A stretch of DNA of 64,000 bases from assembly GCF_008642355.1 (NCBI RefSeq), contig NZ_CP029193.1, positions 434,001-498,000 of the forward strand, written 5' to 3'. This document shows positions 1-7,334 of this stretch, piece by piece. The translations under genes and the position numbers were made by a program. Below the pieces are notes generated by a model, which was not told where the DNA came from, searched no databases, and saw only the letters and a list, made by a program, of their open reading frames with translations. This stretch comes from Streptomyces venezuelae. GTDB lineage: Bacteria > Actinomycetota > Actinomycetes > Streptomycetales > Streptomycetaceae. How positions within the stretch are numbered: position 1 is the first letter of the stretch; each line of letters starts with the position of its first letter.

Positions 1-1862
1 TCCCTGACGGCCTCCTCGTGCAGCGCCATCGACAGGCCCCAGGTCATGCCGCCGATCAGCTGGCTGCGTGCGGTGAGCGGGTTGACGATGCGTCCCGCGG
101 CGAAGATGCCGAGCATGCGCCGCACGCGGACTTCCCCGGTGGTGACGTCCACGGCGACCTCGGCGAACTGGGCGCCGAACGCGTGCCGTTCCTTCTGTGC
201 GAGCGCGCCGATCACGTCACTGGTGTTCGAGCGCGCGGTGAGACCCTCTGGCGGGATGTCACCGCCGGGAACCAGCTTCTCGCGCAGTTCGCGCGCGGCG
301 AGCATGACCGCCCAGCCCCAGGAACGGGTGCCCATGGAGCCGCCCGCGATCATCGCGGGGCCGAAGTCGCTGTCGGCGATGCGGACGCGGACCCGCTCCG
401 TCGGCACTTCGAGGGCGTCGGCGGCGATGAGGGTGAGCGCGGTCCGCGCGCCGGTCCCGACGTCCGCGGCGGTGATGCGCACGGTGAACATTCCGTCGGC
501 CTCCGCCGTCACCGCGGCCGTGCTCGGGGCGACGAGCACGGGGAAGGTGGACGCGGCGGTGCCGGTGCCGAGCAGCCAGCGCCCTTCGCGGCGCACTCCC
601 GGGCGCGGGTCGCGGTCCGCCCAGCCGAACCTGCGGGCGCCCTCGTCGAAGCAGGCGAGCAGGTTGCGGCTGCTGAACGGCAGCCCGGACACGGGGCCGA
701 CAGCGGGTTCGTTGCGGGCCCGCAGCTCGATCGGGTCCATGCCGCATTTCTCGGCGAGTTCGTCGAGCGCGGACTCCACGGCGAAGGAGCCGGGCGCCTC
801 GCCGGGGGCCCGTACCCAGGTCGGGGTGGGCACGTCGAGGCGGACGAGACGGTTGACGGTGTGGTGCGCGTCGGCCGCGTACATGGCGCGACCAAAACCG
901 GCGCTCTCCTCGACGAACTCGTGGACGGTCGACGACAGGCTCTGCCCCTGGTGGTCGAAAGCGAGGAGCCGCCCGTCCGGGTCGGCGCCGAGCCTGACGC
1001 GTTGCGCGGTGGGGCTGCGGTAGCCGATGAGGGAGAACATCTGGCGGCGCGTCATGACGACGCGGACGGGCCGGTCGAGGACGGTCGCCGCCATCACGGC
1101 GAGCACCTGGTGGGCCCGCAGGCCCTTGGAGCCGAAGGCGCCGCCGACGTGCTCCGAGCGGACCCGCACGGAGGGCGGGTCGAGGGAGAAGAGCTTCGCG
1201 AGCTCGTCCGCGACCCAGGTGCTGCCCTGGTTGGAGTCGACGATGTCCAGCCGCCCGTCGTCCCAGCGTGCCGTCGCGGCGTGCGGCTCCATCGCGCTGT
1301 GGTGCTCTTCGGGGGTCGTGTACTCGGCGTCCACGACGTGCGCGGACGCGGCGAGCCGGGACTCCAGGTCCCCCACCGCCGTGCGCATCGCGTCGCCGTC
1401 CGGCGTGTAGGTCCCGGGCCGTCCGGCGGAGAAGGCGACGTCGTGCGGCTCCTGGTCGTAGTGGACGACCAGCGCCTCGGCCGCTTCCCTGGCCTGTTCG
1501 GACGTCTCGGCGACGACCAGCGCCACCGGCCAGCCCACGAAGGGCACCCGGTCGTGCTGGAGGACCCCGACGACCGGGTCCGGCTTCCCGAGCATGCCGA
1601 CGTAGTCCGCGTCGACGCGCGGCGCGTTCCCGTGGTGCAGGACGGCGAGGACACCGGGCATCGCGAGGACAGGTGCGTCGTCGACCGAACGGATCCGGCC
1701 GCGGGCGATGGTGGACAGGACGAGCCAGCCGTGGGCGAGGTCGGCGAAGGGGATCTCACCGGCGTAGCGGGCCGCTCCGGTGACCTTCTCACGGCCTTCG
1801 ATGCGGGTGTGCGCGGTGCCGACCGCGCCCGTCACCGCGGTGGTTGCGGTGGTCGTGGTCAT
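1..1862 (-). CDS. Molybdopterin-binding (large) subunit of an aldehyde/xanthine-type dehydrogenase, C-terminus cut by window start
   Basis: About 620 residues are visible; the family usually runs to 700-750, so the C-terminal end with the catalytic glutamate lies outside the window. The protein should carry the Mo-cofactor and hydroxylate aldehydes or N-heterocycles. The N-terminal domain contains the family's GREKVTGAARYAGEI stretch, and later come GGAFGSKG and the long Mo-binding domains (for example RAPGEAPGSFAVE). The ATG at 1862 overlaps the stop of the FAD subunit in an ATGA junction, so the three subunits are translationally coupled in the order FeS, FAD, Mo. No Tat signal is seen on any subunit, so a cytoplasmic enzyme is likely. 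Substrate cannot be read from sequence. The family call is firm; the PaoC/YagR subtype is inferred from the FAD subunit. Confidence 0.9.
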   Translation of the reverse strand, partial: MTTTTATTAVTGAVGTAHTRIEGREKVTGAARYAGEIPFADLAHGWLVLSTIARGRIRSVDDAPVLAMPGVLAVLHHGNAPRVDADYVGMLGKPDPVVGVLQHDRVPFVGWPVALVVAETSEQAREAAEALVVHYDQEPHDVAFSAGRPGTYTPDGDAMRTAVGDLESRLAASAHVVDAEYTTPEEHHSAMEPHAATARWDDGRLDIVDSNQGSTWVADELAKLFSLDPPSVRVRSEHVGGAFGSKGLRAHQVLAVMAATVLDRPVRVVMTRRQMFSLIGYRSPTAQRVRLGADPDGRLLAFDHQGQSLSSTVHEFVEESAGFGRAMYAADAHHTVNRLVRLDVPTPTWVRAPGEAPGSFAVESALDELAEKCGMDPIELRARNEPAVGPVSGLPFSSRNLLACFDEGARRFGWADRDPRPGVRREGRWLLGTGTAASTFPVLVAPSTAAVTAEADGMFTVRITAADVGTGARTALTLIAADALEVPTERVRVRIADSDFGPAMIAGGSMGTRSWGWAVMLAARELREKLVPGGDIPPEGLTARSNTSDVIGALAQKERHAFGAQFAEVAVDVTTGEVRVRRMLGIFAAGRIVNPLTARSQLIGGMTWGLSMALHEEAVR

Positions 1863-2851
1863 CGGGCGGCCTCCTCGGTGAGTTCGGACAGCACGGCCAC
1901 GACGAGGTTGCGCGTCAGCGTCACCTTGTAGCCGTTGTCGGGCAGCGGGCGGGCCGCGGCCAGTTCGGCGTCGGCCGCGGCGGCGAACGCCTCGGCGGTC
2001 GCCGGGCCGCCGGTCAGCGCCTGTTCGGCCGCCCGGGCACGCCACGGCCGGGACGCGACCGCGCCGATACCGATGCGTACGTCCCGTACGACACCGTCCT
2101 GTACGTCCAGGGCGGCGGCGACCGAGCCGATGGCGAACGCGTAGGAGGCACGCTCGCGCACCTTGCGGTAGCGGGAGTGCGCGGCGACGGGGGCGGGCGG
2201 CAGCGTCACGTGGGTGATGAGCGCGCCGGGCGGCAGCGAGGTCTCCAGGTGCGGGGTGTCGCCGACGGGCAGGTAGAACTCGGTGAGCGGCAACTCGCCC
2301 GGGCCTTCGGCGGTTTCGTAGTGGACGACCGCGTCGAAGGCGGTGAGGGCCACGCCCATGTCGGAGGGGTGGACGGCCACGCAGTGGTCGGTGGCGCCGA
2401 GGATCGCGTGGTTGTGGTGTTCGCCGCCGACGGCCGAGCAGCCAGTGCCGGGCTCGCGTTTGTTGCAGGGCTTGGAGAGGTCGGTGAAGTAGCCGCAGCG
2501 GGTGCGCTGGAGCAGGTTCCCGCCGACGGTCGCCATGTTGCGCAGCTGCCCGGAGGCGCCGGCGAGGACGGCCTGCGTCAGGGCGGGGTAGCGGCGGCGC
2601 ACGTCGGGGTGGGCGGCGAGGTCGCTGTTGGTGACGGTCGCGCCGACGCGCAGCCCGCCGTCCTCGGTGGTCTCGACGGTGTCCAGGGGCAGTTCGCGTA
2701 CGTCGACGAGGAGCGCGGGCCGTTCCACGCCGGTCTTCATCAGGTCGACGAGGTTGGTGCCGCCGCCGAGATAACGGGCGTCGGGGTCGGTGCCGAGCAC
2801 GGCGACCGCGCCGGACACGTCGTACGCCCGCTGATAGCCGAAGTCCCTCAT
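1859..2851 (-). CDS. FAD-binding subunit of molybdenum hydroxylase with a probable extra Fe-S site (PaoB/YagS type)
   Basis: This 330-residue protein is the electron-transfer subunit between the 2Fe-2S and Mo subunits. It begins MRDFGYQRAYDVSGAVAVLG and has the FAD-binding elements YLGGGTNLVDLMK and MATVGGNLLQRTRC. After the latter comes a cysteine-rich insert, RCGYFTDLSKPCNKREPGTG followed by Cys, placed where PaoB-type subunits bind an additional 4Fe-4S cluster; ordinary CO-dehydrogenase medium subunits lack it. The ATG at 2851 overlaps the stop of the FeS subunit by four bases, and its own stop overlaps the next start in the same way. An upstream in-frame extension into the FeS gene is rejected because it would ignore the clean ATGA junction. 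Confidence 0.9.
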   Translation of the reverse strand: MRDFGYQRAYDVSGAVAVLGTDPDARYLGGGTNLVDLMKTGVERPALLVDVRELPLDTVETTEDGGLRVGATVTNSDLAAHPDVRRRYPALTQAVLAGASGQLRNMATVGGNLLQRTRCGYFTDLSKPCNKREPGTGCSAVGGEHHNHAILGATDHCVAVHPSDMGVALTAFDAVVHYETAEGPGELPLTEFYLPVGDTPHLETSLPPGALITHVTLPPAPVAAHSRYRKVRERASYAFAIGSVAAALDVQDGVVRDVRIGIGAVASRPWRARAAEQALTGGPATAEAFAAAADAELAAARPLPDNGYKVTLTRNLVVAVLSELTEEAAR

Positions 2852-3426
2852 GCCGCTCCCTCTCCCACTGCTGCTTCCTCGTCCGCTGCTGCTCCGTCTC
2901 CCGCGCGGGCCGCCTCGGCGACGGCCTGCACGATCGACACGTACGCGCCGCAGCGGCACAGGTTGCCGCTCATCCGCTCGCGGATCTCCTCGGCGGTGAG
3001 CTGGGGAACGCCCGCTTCGGGGCGCACGTCGGCGGTGGCGGCGCTCGGCCAGCCCGCCGCGTGCTCCTTCAGCGCGCCGAGGGCGGAACAGATCTGTCCC
3101 GGCGTGCAGTAGCCGCACTGGAAGCCGTCGCGGTCGAGGAAGGCCTGCTGGACGGGGTGCAGCCGGTCGCCGTCCGCGACGCCTTCGATGGTGGTGATCT
3201 CGCGGCCTTCGGAGGCGACCGCGAGGGTGAGACAGGAGACGGCCCTGCGGCCGTCGATCAGCACCGTGCAGGCCCCGCACTGGCCTTGGTCGCACCCCTT
3301 CTTGGTGCCGGTCAGATCGAGCCGCTCGCGCAGGGCGTCGAGCAGGGTGGTGCGGTGGTCGACGGACAGTGTGTGCTTCTCACCGTTGATGTTCAGGGTG
3401 ACGGCACTGGACGTCGATGGAGCCAT
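2848..3426 (-). CDS. 2Fe-2S ferredoxin-like subunit of molybdenum hydroxylase
   Basis: This 192-residue small subunit is the first gene of the operon. The plant-type 2Fe-2S motif is KKGCDQGQCGACTV with a further Cys in RAVSC. The second cluster motif is FQCGYCTPGQ and, after it, LCRCGAY. The C-terminus carries an Ala/Glu-rich tail of about 20 residues with no obvious role. No twin-arginine leader is present, unlike E. coli PaoA, so the complex probably stays in the cytoplasm. The operon diverges from a TetR gene at 3735, and two strong palindromes lie between them, which suggests that TetR protein controls this operon. Confidence 0.92.
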   Translation of the reverse strand: MAPSTSSAVTLNINGEKHTLSVDHRTTLLDALRERLDLTGTKKGCDQGQCGACTVLIDGRRAVSCLTLAVASEGREITTIEGVADGDRLHPVQQAFLDRDGFQCGYCTPGQICSALGALKEHAAGWPSAATADVRPEAGVPQLTAEEIRERMSGNLCRCGAYVSIVQAVAEAARAGDGAAADEEAAVGEGAA

Positions 3427-3512
3427 GAGCAGCCTTCTTTCGCGAATCGCGTCGAACGAGGCGGTCCCGGCCGGAGATCGGGATGAGCTCGGGAGATCGG
3501 GGAGATGGCGCT

Positions 3513-3567
3513 GTACAGGTGGAGGGAGACGTACAGGTAAAAGGGAGACGTACAGGGAGAGGGAGAC
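3513..3567. repeat. Three tandem imperfect 18-19 bp repeats in the divergent promoter region
   Basis: Three consecutive units follow the pattern GTACAGG, four to five variable bases, then GGGAGAC. They occupy 3513-3530, 3531-3549 and 3550-3567. They lie in the untranslated space between the FeS subunit start (3426) and the TetR start (3735), on the dehydrogenase side of the operators. They could be regulator half-sites or a slippage product. Confidence 0.75.
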
Positions 3568-3624
3568 GTCGCCGCTTCGGCGGCAGGGGTCGCCAATGGA
3601 CGTGGCTGCGGTATGGTGAGCCTA

Positions 3625-3673
3625 AGCGGACAGCTGTCCGCTCACCGTCGAACTTAGCGGACAGTTGTCCGCT
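3625..3673. promoter_or_regulatory. Paired TetR-type operators (two 18-bp palindromes, 31 bp apart)
   Basis: Two copies of AGCGGACA-NN-TGTCCGCT lie at 3625-3642 (central GC, a perfect palindrome) and 3656-3673 (central GT). Centre-to-centre spacing is 31 bp, close to three helical turns, so two dimers would bind on the same face. They sit between the divergent dehydrogenase operon and the TetR gene at 3735, the usual arrangement of a self-regulating TetR repressor. The assignment to that regulator is inferred from position. Confidence 0.8.
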
Positions 3674-3734
3674 CAGCAAGGCACCCTCAGGCCCTGCCGC
3701 ACGGAACAGGCCACGACGCGCCGAAGGAGAGCGA

Positions 3735-4322
3735 ATGGGTCACCACAAGACCCCGCCCCTGCGCTCGGACGCGCAGCGCAATCGCGAGCGGATCCTCGAA
3801 GTGGCCCTGGCGGAGCTGACACTGGCGAGCGACGCGCCGCTCAGCGTGATCGCCAAGAAGGCGGGGGTCGGCCAGGGCACGTTTTACCGCAACTTCCCGA
3901 ACCGCGAGTCCCTCGTCCTGGAGGTGTACCGCTACGAAGTGCAGCAGGTCTCCGACGCCGCCTGCCAGTTGCTGGCGACGCGGGAACCCGACCGCGCCCT
4001 GCGCGAGTGGATGGACCGCCTCGTCCGGTACGCCATGGCCAAGGCGGGGCTAGCCGAGGCGATCCGCAAGGCCACGAGCACGCTCGGCAGCCTGGCCGGG
4101 GTCGGCCCCGGCCCGCTCACCGAGGCCGTCGGACACCTGCTGCGGGCGAACGAGGAGGCCGGAACCATTCGGCCGGGGGTCACCCCCGACGACTTCCTGC
4201 TCGCCATCGCCGGCCTCTGGCACATCGACCCGCACAGCGACTGGGAGACCCGGGCGGGCCGTCTGATGGACCTCGTCCTGGACGGCCTGCGGGCCGGGGC
4301 ACCGGGGCGCGAACACGGCTGA
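3735..4322 (+). CDS. TetR/AcrR family transcriptional regulator
   Basis: The protein has 195 residues. The N-terminal DNA-binding domain, roughly residues 10-60, reads RERILEVALAEL, then PLSVIAKKAGVGQGTFYRNF as the helix-turn-helix. The rest is an all-helical ligand domain. The ATG at 3735 follows an AAGGAGAG ribosome site and gives a normal TetR length; the frame is open further upstream but would run through the operators. It diverges from the molybdenum hydroxylase operon and is preceded by two matched palindromes, so it probably represses itself and that operon. The ligand is unknown and may be an aldehyde or aromatic compound. Confidence 0.92.
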   Translation: MGHHKTPPLRSDAQRNRERILEVALAELTLASDAPLSVIAKKAGVGQGTFYRNFPNRESLVLEVYRYEVQQVSDAACQLLATREPDRALREWMDRLVRYAMAKAGLAEAIRKATSTLGSLAGVGPGPLTEAVGHLLRANEEAGTIRPGVTPDDFLLAIAGLWHIDPHSDWETRAGRLMDLVLDGLRAGAPGREHG

Positions 4323-4363
4323 TCCGGCTGCCGCCGCCGGTCTGCCGACAGGCCGTCAGCGGT

Positions 4364-4399
4364 CTGCCATCGGTTTCCCGATACCTGCCATCGGTTTCC
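4364..4399. repeat. Two direct repeats CTGCCATCGGTTTCC, 21 bp apart
   Basis: Perfect 15-bp copies lie at 4364-4378 and 4385-4399, two helical turns apart, upstream of the DJ-1/TetR/ALDH unit. A loosely matching promoter follows (TTGGAT at 4403-4408, TACGTT at 4427-4432, 18-bp spacer), so the repeats would lie just upstream of the -35, where an activator could bind. Confidence 0.55.
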
Positions 4400-4447
4400 T
4401 CATTGGATACCTATGTCCGATGGATTTACGTTGGGGACGTGGCCGTA

Positions 4448-4473
4448 CTGACGTTCTGCGTCCAGAACGTCAG
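4448..4473. promoter_or_regulatory. Perfect inverted repeat, probable operator of the DJ-1/TetR/ALDH cassette
   Basis: Eleven-base arms CTGACGTTCTG and CAGAACGTCAG flank CGTC. The element lies 37 bp before the DJ-1-like start and downstream of the candidate -10 at 4427-4432, a position for repression by roadblock. The regulator is probably the TetR protein encoded two genes further on (5210). It could also act as an RNA hairpin in the 5' leader. Confidence 0.72.
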
Positions 4474-4510
4474 ACCGCCCGCCCGACCAGTCCCGCCATC
4501 GGAGGCCCGC

Positions 4511-5206
4511 ATGTCGAAGATCCTTTTTGTAGTCACCGGCGTCGACCACTGGACCCTCGCCGACGGAACCCGGCATCCGACCGGTTTCTGGGCCGAGGAG
4601 GCCGTCGCGCCGTACGAGGCGTTCAAGGCCGCCGGACATGAGATCGTCGTCGCCACGCCCGGCGGCGTCGTCCCCACGGTCGACGGCGGCTCCCTCGCCC
4701 CCGAGGTCAACGGCGGACAGGAAGGCGCCGAGAAGGTCGCCGCCTCGCTCGCCGCGTTCACCGAGCTCCAGCACCCGGTCAAGCTCTCGGAGGTGCACCT
4801 CGACGACTACGCCGCCGTCTTCTACCCCGGCGGCCACGGCCCCATGGAGGACCTCGCCGTCGACGCCGACTCCGGAAAGCTGCTGACCACCGCCCTGGAG
4901 ACGGGCAAGCCGCTCGGCATCGTCTGCCACGCCCCGGCCGCGCTCCTGGCCGCCGTCTCCGCCGACGGCGCGCCCTCGTTCGCGGGCTACCGCCTCACCG
5001 GCTTCACCAACGCGGAGGAGACCCAGGCCGGACTCGCCGACCGGGCGAAGTGGCTGCTCCAGGACCGCCTGGTGCAGGGCGGCGCCGACTTCCAGGAGGG
5101 CGAGCCCTGGGCCCCGCACGTGGTCGTCGACCGCAACCTCGTCACCGGCCAGAACCCCGCGTCCTCCGCCCCGCTCGCCGTCGAGCTGCTCGGGAAGCTG
5201 GCCTGA
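4511..5206 (+). CDS. DJ-1/PfpI superfamily protein, Hsp31/glyoxalase III-like
   Basis: The protein has 231 residues with the type-1 glutamine-amidotransferase-like fold. It opens MSKILFVVTGVDHWTLADG. The motif FYPGGHGPMEDL provides the oxyanion region, and GIVCHAPAALL carries the nucleophile-elbow cysteine followed by His, as in the Hsp31 branch. That branch includes cofactor-independent glyoxalase III enzymes acting on methylglyoxal, and protein or nucleotide deglycases; the exact activity here is not certain. The ATG at 4511 follows GGAGG. The TetR gene begins 3 bp after its stop and an aldehyde dehydrogenase follows, which supports a role in reactive-aldehyde removal. Confidence 0.88.
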   Translation: MSKILFVVTGVDHWTLADGTRHPTGFWAEEAVAPYEAFKAAGHEIVVATPGGVVPTVDGGSLAPEVNGGQEGAEKVAASLAAFTELQHPVKLSEVHLDDYAAVFYPGGHGPMEDLAVDADSGKLLTTALETGKPLGIVCHAPAALLAAVSADGAPSFAGYRLTGFTNAEETQAGLADRAKWLLQDRLVQGGADFQEGEPWAPHVVVDRNLVTGQNPASSAPLAVELLGKLA

Positions 5207-5209
5207 GCC

Positions 5210-5776
5210 ATGGGCACCGACCGGCTCGACGAGGTCCTCGACGCCGCCTACGACTGCCTCACGCGGTACGGCGCGCGACGCACCACGATGGACGACATCG
5301 CCTCCGCCATGGGCGTGTCCCGGTCCGCCGTCTACCAGTACGTGCGCGGCAAGGACGACGCCTTCCGCAGGCTCGCGGGACGCCTCCACGAGCAGGCGCT
5401 CCGGCGCGCCCGGGAGGCGGCCTCCGCCGACGTCCCGTACGCGGAGAGACTGCACGGCGTCCTGGCCGCCAAGCTCGACCTCGTCCTCCAGCTCGCCGGG
5501 GACTCCCCGCACGCCACGGAGCTGCTCGACGGGAAGGCCCGCCTCTTCGGCGACATCTGCACGTCGTTCACCACGGAGCTGCGCGAGGTGCTGACCGGCC
5601 TGTTCACGGAGGCGGGCACGGTCGCGGGCGTCGCGCCCGCCGAGGCCGCGGACATCTGCGTCGCGCTGGTCGTCGGCCTGGAAGGCATGCGCGACCCGCG
5701 GGGCCTGCTGGCCCCGGCCACGGACGCGCTCGCCACCGGCCTGCTCGACACGGCGGCCCGCGCAGAGAACCCGTAG
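5210..5776 (+). CDS. TetR family transcriptional regulator
   Basis: This 188-residue protein has its DNA-binding domain in the first 50 residues: VLDAAYDCLTRYGARRTTMD followed by DIASAMGVSRSAVYQYVRGK, a typical TetR helix-turn-helix. The remainder is a helical ligand-binding domain. It starts 3 bp after the DJ-1-like stop and is probably cotranscribed with it and with the aldehyde dehydrogenase 88 bp downstream. The palindrome at 4448-4473 is the likely operator, making it an autoregulated repressor of a carbonyl-stress unit. This is inference from context. Confidence 0.9.
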   Translation: MGTDRLDEVLDAAYDCLTRYGARRTTMDDIASAMGVSRSAVYQYVRGKDDAFRRLAGRLHEQALRRAREAASADVPYAERLHGVLAAKLDLVLQLAGDSPHATELLDGKARLFGDICTSFTTELREVLTGLFTEAGTVAGVAPAEAADICVALVVGLEGMRDPRGLLAPATDALATGLLDTAARAENP

Positions 5777-5864
5777 CGCACAAAACGTCACACCGCACAC
5801 GCACGACGCATCGCATATCGCATCCCGTAACGCACAAGCACAAGCACTGCTGAGGAATCCCCCC

Positions 5865-7226
5865 ATGACCACCGACGTCACCCTCACCGACCGGACCGCC
5901 TCCCTGGTCGCCCGCATGCGCGCCACCTTCGCGTCCGGCCGCACCCGGCCCCTCGCCTGGCGGCAGGAGCAGCTGACCCGACTGCGCGCGCTGTTCACCG
6001 AGAACCGCGAGGCCATCGCCGACGCCCTCCACAGCGACCTGCGCAAGCCACGCCCCGAGGCGTACGGCGCGGAGATCGACCTGCCCGTACACGAGATCGA
6101 TCACACGCTGGCGCACCTCGCGGAGTGGCTGGAGCCGCAGCGGCTCGACCGGGCCTCCCTCGCCGGGCTGCCCGAGGGGTCCACGGCCGGCACGCAGTAC
6201 GAACCGCTGGGCACCGTACTGGTCATCGCCCCGTGGAACTACCCCGTCCAGCTGTCCCTCGTACCGGTGGCGGGAGCGCTCGCCGCGGGCAACGCGGTGA
6301 TCCTGAAGCCGAGCGAACTCGCCCCGGCCACGTCGGATTTTATGGCCCGACTCGTGCCGCAGTACCTGGACCCGGAGGCCGTCGCCGTCGTCGAGGGCGG
6401 CATCCCCGAGACCACGGCTCTGCTCGCCGAGCGCTTCGACCACATCTTCTACACCGGCAACGGCACGGTCGGCCGCATCGTGATGCGCGCCGCCGCCGAG
6501 CACCTCACGCCCGTCACCCTCGAACTGGGCGGCAAGTCGCCGGTGTTCGTGGACCGGGACGCCGATGTCGCCACCGTCGCGGCCCGGCTGGCGGACGCCA
6601 AGTTCCGCAACGCCGGGCAGACCTGCGTCGCGCCGGACTACGTCCTGACCGACCCGGAGACCGCCCGTGCCCTGGCGGCCGCGCTCGCGGAGGCCGTGGA
6701 GCGTCTCTTCGGCGCCGACCCGCAGTCCTCACCGGCGTACGGCCGGATGGTGAACGAGCGGCACTTCGACCGCGTGAGCGCCCTGCTCGGCTCGGGCACG
6801 ACGGCGTTCGGCGGGCGGACCGACCGGGACGACGTGTACATCGCGCCGACCGTCCTGACCGGCGTGACGGCGGACGACCCCGTCATGGCGGAGGAGATCT
6901 TCGGCCCGGTCCTGCCCATCGTGGAGGTCGCGGACCTGGACGAGGCGATCGCGTTCATCAACGACCGCGACAAGCCCCTGGCTCTGTACGGCTTCACGGA
7001 GAACGAGACGACGCGGCGCCGCCTCGCCGCCGAGACGTCGTCCGGCGGGCTCGGCTTCGGGCTGCCGATGGCGCATCTGCGCGTGTCCGAGCTGCCGTTC
7101 GGCGGGGTCGGCGAGAGCGGCATGGGCAGTTACCACGGCCCGCACTCCATCGCCGCGTTCAGCCACCGCCGCGCCCGCCTGGACGTGCCGCTCGGAGCGG
7201 GCAAGCAGCTCGGCGCAGGCAAGTAG
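5865..7226 (+). CDS. NAD(P)-dependent aldehyde dehydrogenase (ALDH3-like class)
   Basis: The protein has 453 residues, the length of the short ALDH3/coniferyl-aldehyde class. Conserved parts in order are APWNYPVQLSLVPVAGALAA, ILKPSELAP, FYTGNGTVGR, TLELGGKSP (general-base Glu) and NAGQTCVAPDY (catalytic Cys, near residue 255), then EEIFGPVLP. It should oxidise aldehydes to acids with NAD(P)+. The ATG follows a GAGGAA ribosome site. The 88 bp before it is rich in CGCA/CACA repeats but holds no recognisable promoter, so cotranscription with the DJ-1-like and TetR genes is likely. Its 3' end faces the ferredoxin reductase gene across a structured spacer. Confidence 0.93.
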   Translation: MTTDVTLTDRTASLVARMRATFASGRTRPLAWRQEQLTRLRALFTENREAIADALHSDLRKPRPEAYGAEIDLPVHEIDHTLAHLAEWLEPQRLDRASLAGLPEGSTAGTQYEPLGTVLVIAPWNYPVQLSLVPVAGALAAGNAVILKPSELAPATSDFMARLVPQYLDPEAVAVVEGGIPETTALLAERFDHIFYTGNGTVGRIVMRAAAEHLTPVTLELGGKSPVFVDRDADVATVAARLADAKFRNAGQTCVAPDYVLTDPETARALAAALAEAVERLFGADPQSSPAYGRMVNERHFDRVSALLGSGTTAFGGRTDRDDVYIAPTVLTGVTADDPVMAEEIFGPVLPIVEVADLDEAIAFINDRDKPLALYGFTENETTRRRLAAETSSGGLGFGLPMAHLRVSELPFGGVGESGMGSYHGPHSIAAFSHRRARLDVPLGAGKQLGAGK

Positions 7227-7234
7227 CCGTACAG

Positions 7235-7297
7235 CAGTGTGCGCAGGCGAGTTGAGGGAGCACACTGGGGTGATCCTTACAACTCACCTGCGCACAC
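7235..7297. terminator. Structured convergent spacer with two mutually exclusive hairpins
   Basis: A long inverted repeat pairs 7237-7254 with 7280-7297, 18-base arms with one mismatch around a 25-nt loop. A second, smaller hairpin pairs CAGTGTGC (7235-7242) with GCACACTG (7260-7267). The two share the left arm and cannot both form. There is no T-run. The position between convergent aldehyde dehydrogenase and ferredoxin reductase genes makes a bidirectional terminator the simplest reading. Confidence 0.65.
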
Positions 7298-7334
7298 AGG
7301 GCGTCGAGCCGCAGGCCGACAAGCCGGTGAAGCG

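Noticed and set aside
5777..5864. CGCA/CACA-rich spacer before the aldehyde dehydrogenase as a possible repeat-based regulatory element
   Set aside because: The units are irregular and short with no palindrome; it looks like low-complexity spacer.
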